From Actinomycetota bacterium (GTDB lineage Bacteria > Actinomycetota > JAHEXW01 > JAGVPG01), in the NCBI GenBank assembly GCA_020052375.1, contig JAGVPG010000032.1, forward strand, positions 25,687 to 89,686: 64,000 bases of DNA, written 5' to 3'. Every line of letters starts with the position of its first letter. The stretch's first letter is position 1. This document shows, in pieces, positions 56,020 through 62,588 of this stretch. The notes beneath the pieces were generated by a model. The model was not told the DNA's origin. It did not search any database and was given only the letters and a program-made list of their open reading frames with translations. The position numbers and the translations under genes are program-made.

Positions 56020-56172
56020 AAGATATAAAGGAGGTGCATGCTCCAAGATAGGTTTATCGTACGTTTAAGGAGGAGCTTTACAGCTCACACAGGGGCAATG
56101 GCTGAGGCGAACAAAAGATATCAGTACAGGCCCAAAACGGAGACCAGGTCTTTTTAAGGCCTGGTCTCTTTG
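56020..56172 (+). ncRNA. possible structured leader or small RNA ahead of the HD-GYP gene
   Basis: About 150 bases between sufC and the HD-GYP gene with RNA-like features: AAAGGAGGTGCATGCTCC with a GGAG/CTCC hairpin, a second AAGGAGG, a GAGC-TTTACA-GCTC hairpin, GGGGCAATGGCTGAGGCGAAC, and a terminal hairpin GAGACCAGG/CCTGGTCTC (56140-56148 with 56160-56168) followed by TTTG. It does not match a riboswitch class I know. It also contains a 39-codon open frame (ATG 56038) that ends in the hairpin; a protein role is unsupported. Bases 56173-56254 are AT-rich and hold no other feature. Confidence 0.4.
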
Positions 56173-56254
56173 CGTTGCTAATATAGCGACCTGAAACTAC
56201 CGATACAATGTATGTGAAAGGATTATCAATAATCGGATAGGATAGGAGTTCAGA

Positions 56255-57316
56255 GTGAGGCCGCACGCGGTTAAAAAGGTCTTTCAAAAGACGGATTCCG
56301 GTAAGGTCATAGAGATACACAAGCACGTTATCGGGCCGCAGACAAAGAAGTTCATTGACGCGTTATCATTTTACGTCGTCCTCATCGATAAAGGTCGGCT
56401 TCTTATTATGGCCAACCGGTCTATGGAAAAAGCGTACGACCTTGATTACGCGGACATAGAAGGGAAGCCCTATACGACGGTGATAGGAAGGTCTGACGGA
56501 CCATATCCGGGGTGCGGACTGGAGGAGGTCCTGAAGACGGGCAAACATGTGACAAAAGATTTCTTCGATCCGCTGACGCAGAAGTGGATGCGCTCCGAGA
56601 CATTTCCCAGTGACCTTATAACGCCTGACGGTCGTGCTATCTATATCCATATGGCGAGGGAGATCACGGACTTAAAAGAGATAGAAGCCGAAGCCAGACA
56701 GGCCGAACAAGCTCTCGAGGTAAGCCTTAAGAAAGTCAAGGACTTGAACGCGAAGATCATCGAGACGATGGGCCGGATCGTCGAGATAAAAGACCCGTAT
56801 ACGGCCGGCCACCAACGGCGGGTCGCGTCTCTTGCGACAGCCATGTCGCAAGAGCTCGGGATGTCCGTAAACAGGATCGAAGGGATATCGTTAGCGGCTT
56901 CGATCCATGACATCGGCAAGATATACTTGCCGGCCGAGATACTAAGCAAGCCCGGGAAGCTTACTGAAACGGAGTTCGCTCTTGTGATGACTCACACCAG
57001 CATCGGACACGATATCATCGCTTCGATCGAGTTTCCGTGGCCGGTAGCCGAGATCATTCTACAGCATCATGAAAGACTGGACGGATCCGGTTATCCTAAC
57101 GGGATCAAAAACGGTGACATAGTCGAAGACGCCCGGATCATCGCTGTCGCGGATGTAGTCGAGGCGATGTCTTCTTACAGGCCTTATAGGCCGTCGCTCG
57201 GGATAGCGGCGGCTCTCAAGGAGATAGGCACGAACAAAAGTACGTTGTACGACAAAGCCGCTACCGAAGCGTGCATACGGCTTTTCAAAAAGGGTTTTGC
57301 CCTGACCGACCATTAA
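56255..57316 (+). CDS. PAS-HD-GYP domain protein, likely cyclic di-GMP phosphodiesterase
   Basis: A 353-residue protein. An N-terminal extension (1-30), a PAS-like sensory domain (about 35-150; FIDALSFYVVLIDKG), a coiled linker (about 155-175), and an HD-GYP domain (about 180-345; HD in SIHDIGKIYLP, HHERLDGSGYP, ADVVEAMSSYRPYRP). The core HD-GYP residues are complete. GTG 56255 is the start. The substrate is probably cyclic di-GMP; a related nucleotide is possible. An RNA-like leader with a terminal hairpin lies 85 bases upstream. Confidence 0.9.
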   Translation: MRPHAVKKVFQKTDSGKVIEIHKHVIGPQTKKFIDALSFYVVLIDKGRLLIMANRSMEKAYDLDYADIEGKPYTTVIGRSDGPYPGCGLEEVLKTGKHVTKDFFDPLTQKWMRSETFPSDLITPDGRAIYIHMAREITDLKEIEAEARQAEQALEVSLKKVKDLNAKIIETMGRIVEIKDPYTAGHQRRVASLATAMSQELGMSVNRIEGISLAASIHDIGKIYLPAEILSKPGKLTETEFALVMTHTSIGHDIIASIEFPWPVAEIILQHHERLDGSGYPNGIKNGDIVEDARIIAVADVVEAMSSYRPYRPSLGIAAALKEIGTNKSTLYDKAATEACIRLFKKGFALTDH

Positions 57317-57329
57317 AAGAGCGGTACGA

Positions 57330-57935
57330 TCAGCGCTCCATCCTGACGGTCATCTTCGCCGAGCTCAACACATACGATTGCAGCTTGTTGAAGAAATCTG
57401 CAAACGTCACGTTCTGATCCATCGTCAGGTTTTCGATGTTCAAGGCATAGATTATTAATTCATAATCATGTGGTCCGGAGCCTGGCGGCGGCTGCGGGCC
57501 GTTGTATCCCTTAAGCCCGAATGTATTATTGAGTTCTTTGGAACCAGCTGGCATCTTGTCGCTGCCGGATGCTCCTTCAAGAAGAGATGTCGTGTTTGCC
57601 GGTAAGTCGATGACGACCCAATGAAGCCAGTCGTCGGCTGCAGGATTGCGATCCACGACCACCAGCGCAAATGACTTAGTGCCGTTTGGAGCGTCGGACC
57701 ATTCCAGCGGTGGTGATAGGTTTTCGGCGCCAGTGACTACCGTGTTCGCGTATTTCAGCGGGATGGTCTCGCCATCCTTGAATCCCGAAGATCTTATAGT
57801 AAACACCTTTGCGGCACCTCCTTTGGCCGCGGGTTCCTGCGTTTTCGGTTTTTCAGACTGCCCGCCCCCGCATCCCGCGATGATAAACATTGTTAAGACC
57901 AATGACCAGGTGAATAGCACTCGTTGATAAATCAT
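57330..57935 (-). CDS. YbhB/YbcL (PEBP/Raf kinase inhibitor-like) lipoprotein
   Basis: A 201-residue exported protein of the PEBP family. Lipobox IIAGC (Cys21). The PEBP core follows: LPLKYAN-like IPLKYAN, ENLSPPLEWSDAPNGTKSFALVVVDRNP, DWLHWVVIDLPANTT, then the C-terminal YNGPQPPPGSGPHDYELIIYAL loop. ATG 57935 is preceded by AGGAGG. PEBP proteins bind phosphorylated or lipid ligands; the role in bacteria is unknown. Confidence 0.9.
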   Translation of the reverse strand: MIYQRVLFTWSLVLTMFIIAGCGGGQSEKPKTQEPAAKGGAAKVFTIRSSGFKDGETIPLKYANTVVTGAENLSPPLEWSDAPNGTKSFALVVVDRNPAADDWLHWVVIDLPANTTSLLEGASGSDKMPAGSKELNNTFGLKGYNGPQPPPGSGPHDYELIIYALNIENLTMDQNVTFADFFNKLQSYVLSSAKMTVRMER

Positions 57936-58031
57936 GAATGACCTCCTTTGACTCCTTAAGCATGATTGTACTACTACTCGGGACATCTGATAAGATATCG
58001 GCAAGGTCGATGATACTGAAAGGCATATAGA

Positions 58032-59768
58032 TTGAAGATCTTAAGGTTAGCGCTAGCCCAGATCAACTGCACGGTCGGGGATCTTAAAGGTAACGCAGAT
58101 CTTATAGTCCGCGCGATACAAAAGGCGAAGGCGGCAGGGGCGGATCTGGTAGTTCTGCCTGAACTCGCGATCGACGGATACCCGCCGGAAGACCTGCTTC
58201 TTAAACCGCATTTCGTCGAGGACAATCAGGAGGCGCTTGAATATGTGGCCGGAGAGGTCGAGGACATCATGGCCGTCGTCGGATACACGGCAACAGCCGG
58301 CGGCAAAAGCGTCGCTAATTCGGCGGCCATACTGTATAACGGCCGGCTCGTAGATGTTTATCATAAGATCCATCTTCCGAACTACGGAGTGTTCGACGAA
58401 GTGCGTTATTTCAAGCCCGGTGAGACCATCCCTGTATATACACTAGGCCAGTTTAAGATCGGCGTTCTGATCTGCCAGGATATATGGCAGCCGCTGGGAC
58501 CAGCTTGCAAACAAGCGTGTTTCGGCGGGGCGGAGGTAATCGCTGTCTTGAACGCTTCGCCATACCATAGGGGAAAACGGAAAGAACGGGAGGATATTTT
58601 GAAGGCAAGAGCGACGGAAGCGCGCTCTTTCATCGCATACTGCAATCTGGTGGGCGGTCAGGATGAACTGGTCTTCGACGGAGAAGCGATGGTCGTCAGC
58701 CCTACGGGCGAAGTGATCGCACGCGGGCGCCAGTTTGCCGAAGACCTACTGGTGACGGATATTGATACGCGTATTCTCGAAGCCGAGCGCAGCCCTTACT
58801 CTTCATGGGCATGTAAGGACAGGATAATAAAGAATGATAGCAAGGATCTAAAAAAGGTGGTCGTCGATACAACAGAAAGAAAAGGAGATATGGAGGCCAT
58901 CAGATCCATCAAGCAAAGACCGCTTCCGCCGGATGCAGAGGTGTATGAAGCTCTTAAACTGGGCGTGAGAGACTATGTTAAAAAGAACGGCTTCGAGAAA
59001 GTAGTACTTGGATTAAGCGGGGGGATAGATAGCGCCCTGACGTTAGCTATCGCCGTCGATGCTCTGGGAGCGGAGAATGTGACAGCGGTTTTTATGCCTT
59101 CAGGGTTTACACAGGAACAAAGCTGTAGAGATTCCGAGATGATAGCTTCCAATCTAAACGTTAAGCTTAGGTATATATCTATCGAAGAGACTTTCATATC
59201 CTATAAGCAGATGATGTCAACGGAGTTCGATGGCTTGCCGGAAGATATAACGGAGGAGAACATCCAGGCGCGCATCAGGGGCAATATATTGATGGCGCTG
59301 GCGAACAAGTTCGGATGGATGGTGCTCGCGACCGGCAATAAGAGCGAGCTTGCTGTCGGATATTCGACTCTTTATGGAGATATGGCCGGCGGTTTCGAGG
59401 TTATAAAGGATATCCCGAAGACCCTGGTCTACAAACTGGCCGAATACCGGAACACGATCTCAAAAGCGATCCCTAAGTCGATCATCGATAGAGCGCCGAC
59501 GGCAGAGTTGAGAGAAGGACAGAAAGATTCAGACTCACTGCCGCCTTACGATGTTCTCGATCCGATCATCCTGGCATATGTCGAAGAGGACAAAAGTCCT
59601 GAAGAGATTATAGATTCAGGGTTTGACCGGAAAGTCGTGCTAAAGGTGATCAGTATGATAGACCATAACGAATATAAAAGAAGACAGGCGCCGCCGGGAA
59701 TCAAGATAACGCCGAAGGCGTTCGGCAAAGACAGGCGCCTCCCGATCACCAACTGGTACCGTAAATAA
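58032..59768 (+). CDS. nadE: glutamine-hydrolysing NAD+ synthetase
   Basis: A 578-residue NadE with a nitrilase-type glutaminase domain (about 1-260; LPELAIDGYPPEDLL, catalytic Lys in KIHLPNYGVF, Cys in VLICQDIW) fused to a synthetase domain (about 300-578; PP-motif GLSGGIDSALTLAIAV, ATGNKSELAVGY). It converts deamido-NAD+, Gln and ATP to NAD+. The start is TTG 58032. Length and fused two-domain form match bacterial NadE of the long type. Confidence 0.96.
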   Translation: MKILRLALAQINCTVGDLKGNADLIVRAIQKAKAAGADLVVLPELAIDGYPPEDLLLKPHFVEDNQEALEYVAGEVEDIMAVVGYTATAGGKSVANSAAILYNGRLVDVYHKIHLPNYGVFDEVRYFKPGETIPVYTLGQFKIGVLICQDIWQPLGPACKQACFGGAEVIAVLNASPYHRGKRKEREDILKARATEARSFIAYCNLVGGQDELVFDGEAMVVSPTGEVIARGRQFAEDLLVTDIDTRILEAERSPYSSWACKDRIIKNDSKDLKKVVVDTTERKGDMEAIRSIKQRPLPPDAEVYEALKLGVRDYVKKNGFEKVVLGLSGGIDSALTLAIAVDALGAENVTAVFMPSGFTQEQSCRDSEMIASNLNVKLRYISIEETFISYKQMMSTEFDGLPEDITEENIQARIRGNILMALANKFGWMVLATGNKSELAVGYSTLYGDMAGGFEVIKDIPKTLVYKLAEYRNTISKAIPKSIIDRAPTAELREGQKDSDSLPPYDVLDPIILAYVEEDKSPEEIIDSGFDRKVVLKVISMIDHNEYKRRQAPPGIKITPKAFGKDRRLPITNWYRK

Positions 59769-60143
59769 CAAGTGAGTGCCGGCCCTCCTCGTGTCGTTGC
59801 GAGGGAGCGAAGCGACCGAAGCAAACTACGTAAAAAATGAGTGTCTGGGCTAGGTTGAAGTAAATCTTCTCGCTAAAGAAATCTCGTTCGAAGAATTCTT
59901 CAACCTCCCCAGACACAGTATGTATAGAAGAACCTTCGTCTGCGCGCTTGAATTCAAAACAACTCTAGAACTTCTCGCCGGGCACAGATGTATAGAAGGG
60001 TACCAGGTTCGTACATCCTTCGTTGCAGAACGTAAAAAGTGTGTGCTGCAACGCACAGCAAATTAATGTAGCAGCCGACCCGACACCACGTGTCGTTGCG
60101 AGGCCGCCGAAGGCGGTCGAAGCAATCTCATGATAACTTATGT
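59769..60143 (+). repeat. mosaic repeat region after nadE, with a long two-part hairpin
   Basis: 375 bases without genes. It holds GTGTCTGGG-x-AGGTTGAAG (59841-59860) against CTTCAACCT-x-CCCAGACAC (59898-59916): two 9-bp stems around a 37-base loop. A direct repeat CACAGnATGTATAGAAG recurs 70 bases on (59914-59930 and 59984-59998). Around it lie copies of the mosaic blocks CGTGTCGTTGCGAGG...AAGCAA (59790-59823, 60092-60126) and the CGTAAAAAGTGTGTGCTGCAACGCACAGCA block (60031-60060). No coding sequence is supported here. Confidence 0.6.
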
Positions 60144-60254
60144 TTTCCTCCCCCTTGACGGGGGAGGAATCAAAGGTGGGGGTGGCTTCCCATCAAGCAA
60201 ACTGCGTAAAAAGTGTGTGCTGCAACGCACAGCAAGTTTATGTAGCCGCCGACC
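60144..60254 (+). repeat. left 111-bp direct repeat flanking vapBC
   Basis: 111 bp that recur at 61124-61234 with about four mismatches. It contains the CCTCCCCC-TTGAC-GGGGGAGG hairpin, the GGTGGGGGTGGC stretch and the AAGTGTGTGCTGCAACGCAC block. Bases 60255-60300 follow with another TCGTTGCGAGG...GCGACGAAGCAA mosaic block. Confidence 0.85.
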
Positions 60255-60313
60255 CGACACCACGTGTCGTTGCGAGGAGCGATGCTTGCCAGCGCGACGA
60301 AGCAATCTATGAG

Positions 60314-60365
60314 TTGACTAACGCTAAATATCAATATATGCTATATATAGCACTATATATAGCAT
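60314..60365 (+). promoter_or_regulatory. vapBC promoter with overlapping palindromic operator
   Basis: TTGACT (60314-60319) and TATGCT (60337-60342), 17 bases apart, form the promoter. ATGCTATATATAG (60338-60350) is the exact reverse complement of 60353-60365, a 13-bp inverted repeat overlapping the -10 and lying 17 bases before the vapB start. This is the expected position for autoregulation by an RHH antitoxin. Confidence 0.8.
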
Positions 60366-60382
60366 ACAAAGGATGATAGCTC

Positions 60383-60652
60383 ATGGCAGGACTGGTAAAG
60401 AAGACACAAATATACGTAACAGATAACCAATGGACGTCGCTGGTCCGTGAAAGCTGGCTGAAAAAAGTGTCGGTTGCAGAAGTGATCCGCTCAGCCATAG
60501 ACGAACATCTTGCCGAAACGGGCAGCCAGACAGAAGGATTAGAAAGCGCTCTTAGAAGCTCGGCCGGAATATGGAGATCGAGAAAGGTCGAATCAGGCAT
60601 CGACTATGTAAACCGGACAAGGCAAGGCTGGTCAAAGCGAGCGAACTGGTAG
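60383..60652 (+). CDS. vapB: ribbon-helix-helix antitoxin (VapB-like)
   Basis: An 89-residue antitoxin. The N-terminal 45 residues form an RHH domain (KKTQIYVTDNQWTSLVRESWLKK, VSVAEVIRSAIDEHL, split in two strands and helices); the C-terminal tail is the probable toxin-binding part. AAAGGATGA lies before ATG 60383. The stop is immediately followed by the toxin start. Confidence 0.88.
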   Translation: MAGLVKKTQIYVTDNQWTSLVRESWLKKVSVAEVIRSAIDEHLAETGSQTEGLESALRSSAGIWRSRKVESGIDYVNRTRQGWSKRANW

Positions 60653-61036
60653 ATGTCAGGATATCTGATAGATACGGATATTCTAATAGACCATTTAAGA
60701 GGAGACGGTAAAGCGACCGAAGCAATATCTTCTCTCGTAAAAAAAGGAAGCCCGGTTGTTTCATCGGTCATATGCGAAGCTGAGATCTTCTCGAATGTCC
60801 TATCAAGTGAGGAGAAGCATATTACTGCGTTATTCCGTTTTATCAAAACCATCCCGATCGACAGTGAGACAGCGCGGCTTGCCGGGCGATACAAGCAGAA
60901 ATACAAGAGATCTGACAATGTTGAGACTCCGGATGCGCTTATAGCCGCGACGGCCAAATTGAACGACCTTGACCTCGTTACCCGGAACAAAAAACACTAC
61001 CCGATGACCGACATAAAAGTCATCACCCCATACTAG
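60653..61036 (+). CDS. vapC: PIN-domain ribonuclease toxin (VapC-like)
   Basis: A 127-residue PIN nuclease. The acidic residues are YLIDTDILIDHLRG (Asp at about 6-8), the Glu in SVICEAEIF (about 42), and TPDALIAATAKLNDL (Asp about 92), with LVTRNKKHYP ending the fold. It follows vapB with no spacer. It lies between two 111-bp direct repeats and GCCGACC hairpins. Confidence 0.9.
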   Translation: MSGYLIDTDILIDHLRGDGKATEAISSLVKKGSPVVSSVICEAEIFSNVLSSEEKHITALFRFIKTIPIDSETARLAGRYKQKYKRSDNVETPDALIAATAKLNDLDLVTRNKKHYPMTDIKVITPY

Positions 61037-61123
61037 TAAAAAGTGTGTGCTGCGACGCACAGCATGTTTATGTAGCCGCCGACCTTCAGGTCGGCTCCCA
61101 AAAAGTGATTACTTTCAATAGTA
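61037..61123 (+). repeat. mosaic repeat block after vapC with GCCGACC hairpin
   Basis: Contains the GTAAAAAGTGTGTGCTGCGACGCACAGCA block and the hairpin GCCGACC-TTCA-GGTCGGC (61078-61084 with 61089-61095). The stem could terminate vapBC transcription, although no long T run follows. Confidence 0.6.
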
Positions 61124-61234
61124 TTTCCTCCCCCTTGACGGGGGAGGAATCAAAGGTGGGGGTGGCTTCCCATCAAGCAAACTGCGTAAACAGTGAGTGC
61201 TGCAACGCACAGCATGTTTATGTAGCCGCCGACC
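61124..61234 (+). repeat. right 111-bp direct repeat flanking vapBC
   Basis: 111 bp nearly identical to 60144-60254 (differences include GTGAGTGC for GTGTGTGC). It ends in the GCCGACC stem completed at 61228-61245 with a following TTTAT tail, which makes a fair intrinsic terminator. Confidence 0.85.
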
Positions 61235-61290
61235 TTCAGGTCGGCTTTATCTATCTCTTGACGGCATAAAAAGAAAGGGATGCTTTGTGT

Positions 61291-61365
61291 TTGACAAACA
61301 TATGTTTGATTGCTAAAATATCTATGCGGGTGTTGACTATGTCGATGACCCGCGTTTTTATTTTG
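61291..61365 (+). promoter_or_regulatory. near-consensus promoter with operator, running straight into a terminator
   Basis: TTGACA (61291-61296), a 17-base spacer and TAAAAT (61314-61319). The spacer contains the 14-bp palindrome CAAACATATGTTTG (61295-61308). The predicted start point (about 61326) coincides with GCGGGT (61326-61331), which pairs with ACCCGC (61348-61353), followed by GTTTTTATTTT. The T tract overlaps the DUF3800 stop codon on the opposite strand. The unit could make a tiny RNA of about 40 nt, or a longer antisense RNA to the DUF3800 gene if terminator read-through occurs. Confidence 0.55.
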
Positions 61366-62083
61366 GTTTGAAAGGCCAAACGCTAAAATAATTGGGTTTA
61401 TAAACTGTGAAAGAATCAGCTAGCCTTTTAACACCAAGTCTCTCACACATAGTATCAACGATCTTATTCTTATAGTAGTTCCCAAAATCATCCGGATCGC
61501 GCTGTCGTTTGAAATCATATAGGACTACTCCAAGAAGCACGTCGACTATCTGAATATATAGAGATGCATGCGATTCAAGTAAACAAGCATTAAAAACACA
61601 CTCCCGGCCATTCTTCCGTACGAGTTTCAGCTCGTTCTCATAATATCGAGTCGAGTTATTTGGTTTTGTTATATAGTCGGCGATAAGACATAGGTCCTCA
61701 TCAACATCGATATTCTTCTCGACCACTAGTTTTGAATAGCTAATAAGAGCATCCCAGGTTGAGTCAAAGAAATGATCTGCATGAAAAGCCGGATCGGTCT
61801 TATCGATAACGAACGCACAAAAACGAACTCCGGAGTACTTGAAATACAGATCGATGAGTTCGCGATAATAAGGAAAGTCAGTTCGGTTGATATCTGAGAA
61901 ATGGAATTCGAAAGGTTTCTTGAGATCACGCATTGCGGCTATAGAACGACTTTTGAGCAGGGCAAGTTGTTCGTAAAGGGCAGCTGTGTCGGCTACCTTC
62001 AACAAGCCGATGCCGAAGAACTTTTGTGACGGATCGTTTTCCAGGACGCCACCCGCATCTAGAAACCCGAATGATTTTGTCAT
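61358..62083 (-). CDS. DUF3800 domain protein
   Basis: A 241-residue protein. It has the DUF3800 outline: an N-terminal FLDAGG (the family usually reads FIDESG), EFHFSDINRTD, CAFVIDKTDP, LIADY and SLYIQIVDVLLGVVLYDFKRQRD near the C-terminus. DUF3800 is a putative RNase H-like nuclease family found in accessory DNA and near structured RNAs of the 'DUF3800 motifs'. The Glu-to-Ala and Ser-to-Gly changes in the first motif make activity uncertain. An AT-rich divergent spacer separates it from the XRE gene. Confidence 0.78.
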   Translation of the reverse strand: MTKSFGFLDAGGVLENDPSQKFFGIGLLKVADTAALYEQLALLKSRSIAAMRDLKKPFEFHFSDINRTDFPYYRELIDLYFKYSGVRFCAFVIDKTDPAFHADHFFDSTWDALISYSKLVVEKNIDVDEDLCLIADYITKPNNSTRYYENELKLVRKNGRECVFNACLLESHASLYIQIVDVLLGVVLYDFKRQRDPDDFGNYYKNKIVDTMCERLGVKRLADSFTVYKPNYFSVWPFKPK

Positions 62084-62170
62084 GTATGACCCCCGTTGCT
62101 TACCGAGTAACGAACACGTGTTTGCATTATAAAGATTATATCAGATTTTGATAGCTCTAGTTTTCAGCAT

Positions 62171-62194
62171 CATTATAACTTATAAGTTATAATG
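62171..62194. promoter_or_regulatory. 24-bp perfect palindromic operator upstream of the XRE gene
   Basis: CATTATAACTTATAAGTTATAATG is a perfect 24-bp palindrome. TATAAT (62188-62193) lies inside it and could be the -10 of the XRE gene starting at 62212. The palindrome is a likely binding site for that regulator. The rest of 62084-62211 is AT-rich, probably with the divergent DUF3800 promoter. Confidence 0.75.
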
Positions 62195-62211
62195 TACTTA
62201 GGGGTGATTCA

Positions 62212-62490
62212 GTGACCAACAAAACATGGAAAGAGCACATGAAAGGATTGCTTAAGGATCCTGGGTTCAGACACGAGATCAGTGCGCTTGATACCGAGTT
62301 CGCTGTAGCCCGGCAGATAATAGAATTCAGGATAAAGGCAAAACTTACTCAAAGCGAACTAGCAAAACGTGCTCATACAAGCCAGGTTGTGATATCCCGT
62401 CTTGAGAACGGACAGGCAAATCCCTCAATAGATATGCTAAAAAGAGTATCAAAGGCTCTCGGCAAGAACATCGAAGTCGTCCTCAAATAA
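62212..62490 (+). CDS. XRE-family transcriptional regulator (HigA-like antitoxin)
   Basis: A 92-residue protein. An N-terminal helix region (1-30), then an XRE helix-turn-helix (about 38-90; LTQSELAKRAHTSQVVISRLENGQANPS, split as recognition helices) ending at IEVVLK. GTG 62212 is preceded by AGGGGTGA. HigA-type antitoxins look like this, but no HigB/RelE-type toxin is adjacent. It may be a solitary regulator of the neighbouring DUF3800 or restriction genes. Confidence 0.85.
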   Translation: MTNKTWKEHMKGLLKDPGFRHEISALDTEFAVARQIIEFRIKAKLTQSELAKRAHTSQVVISRLENGQANPSIDMLKRVSKALGKNIEVVLK

Positions 62491-62588
62491 CACACTTAAA
62501 AGCGACTGTAGCGTCGGCTGTCTCAACGTTTCCTTCTCCTTGTGTTAATATATTCCCAGATAAGTGTGCTTGTGAAAGGAGTCCAGCC

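Noticed and set aside
56020..56172. Cyclic di-GMP-I, TPP or glycine riboswitch
   Set aside because: Short matches exist (CACAGGGGCAA, GGCTGAGG) but the conserved cores of these classes (for example CAAACC-GAAA-GGGACGCAAAG, or the CTGAT...CTTAG pair) are absent; kept only as an unassigned RNA-like leader.
59769..60382. Small genes in the mosaic repeat zone after nadE
   Set aside because: Short frames exist (for example at 60130-60376), but they cover repeated sequence blocks that also occur elsewhere in non-coding positions.
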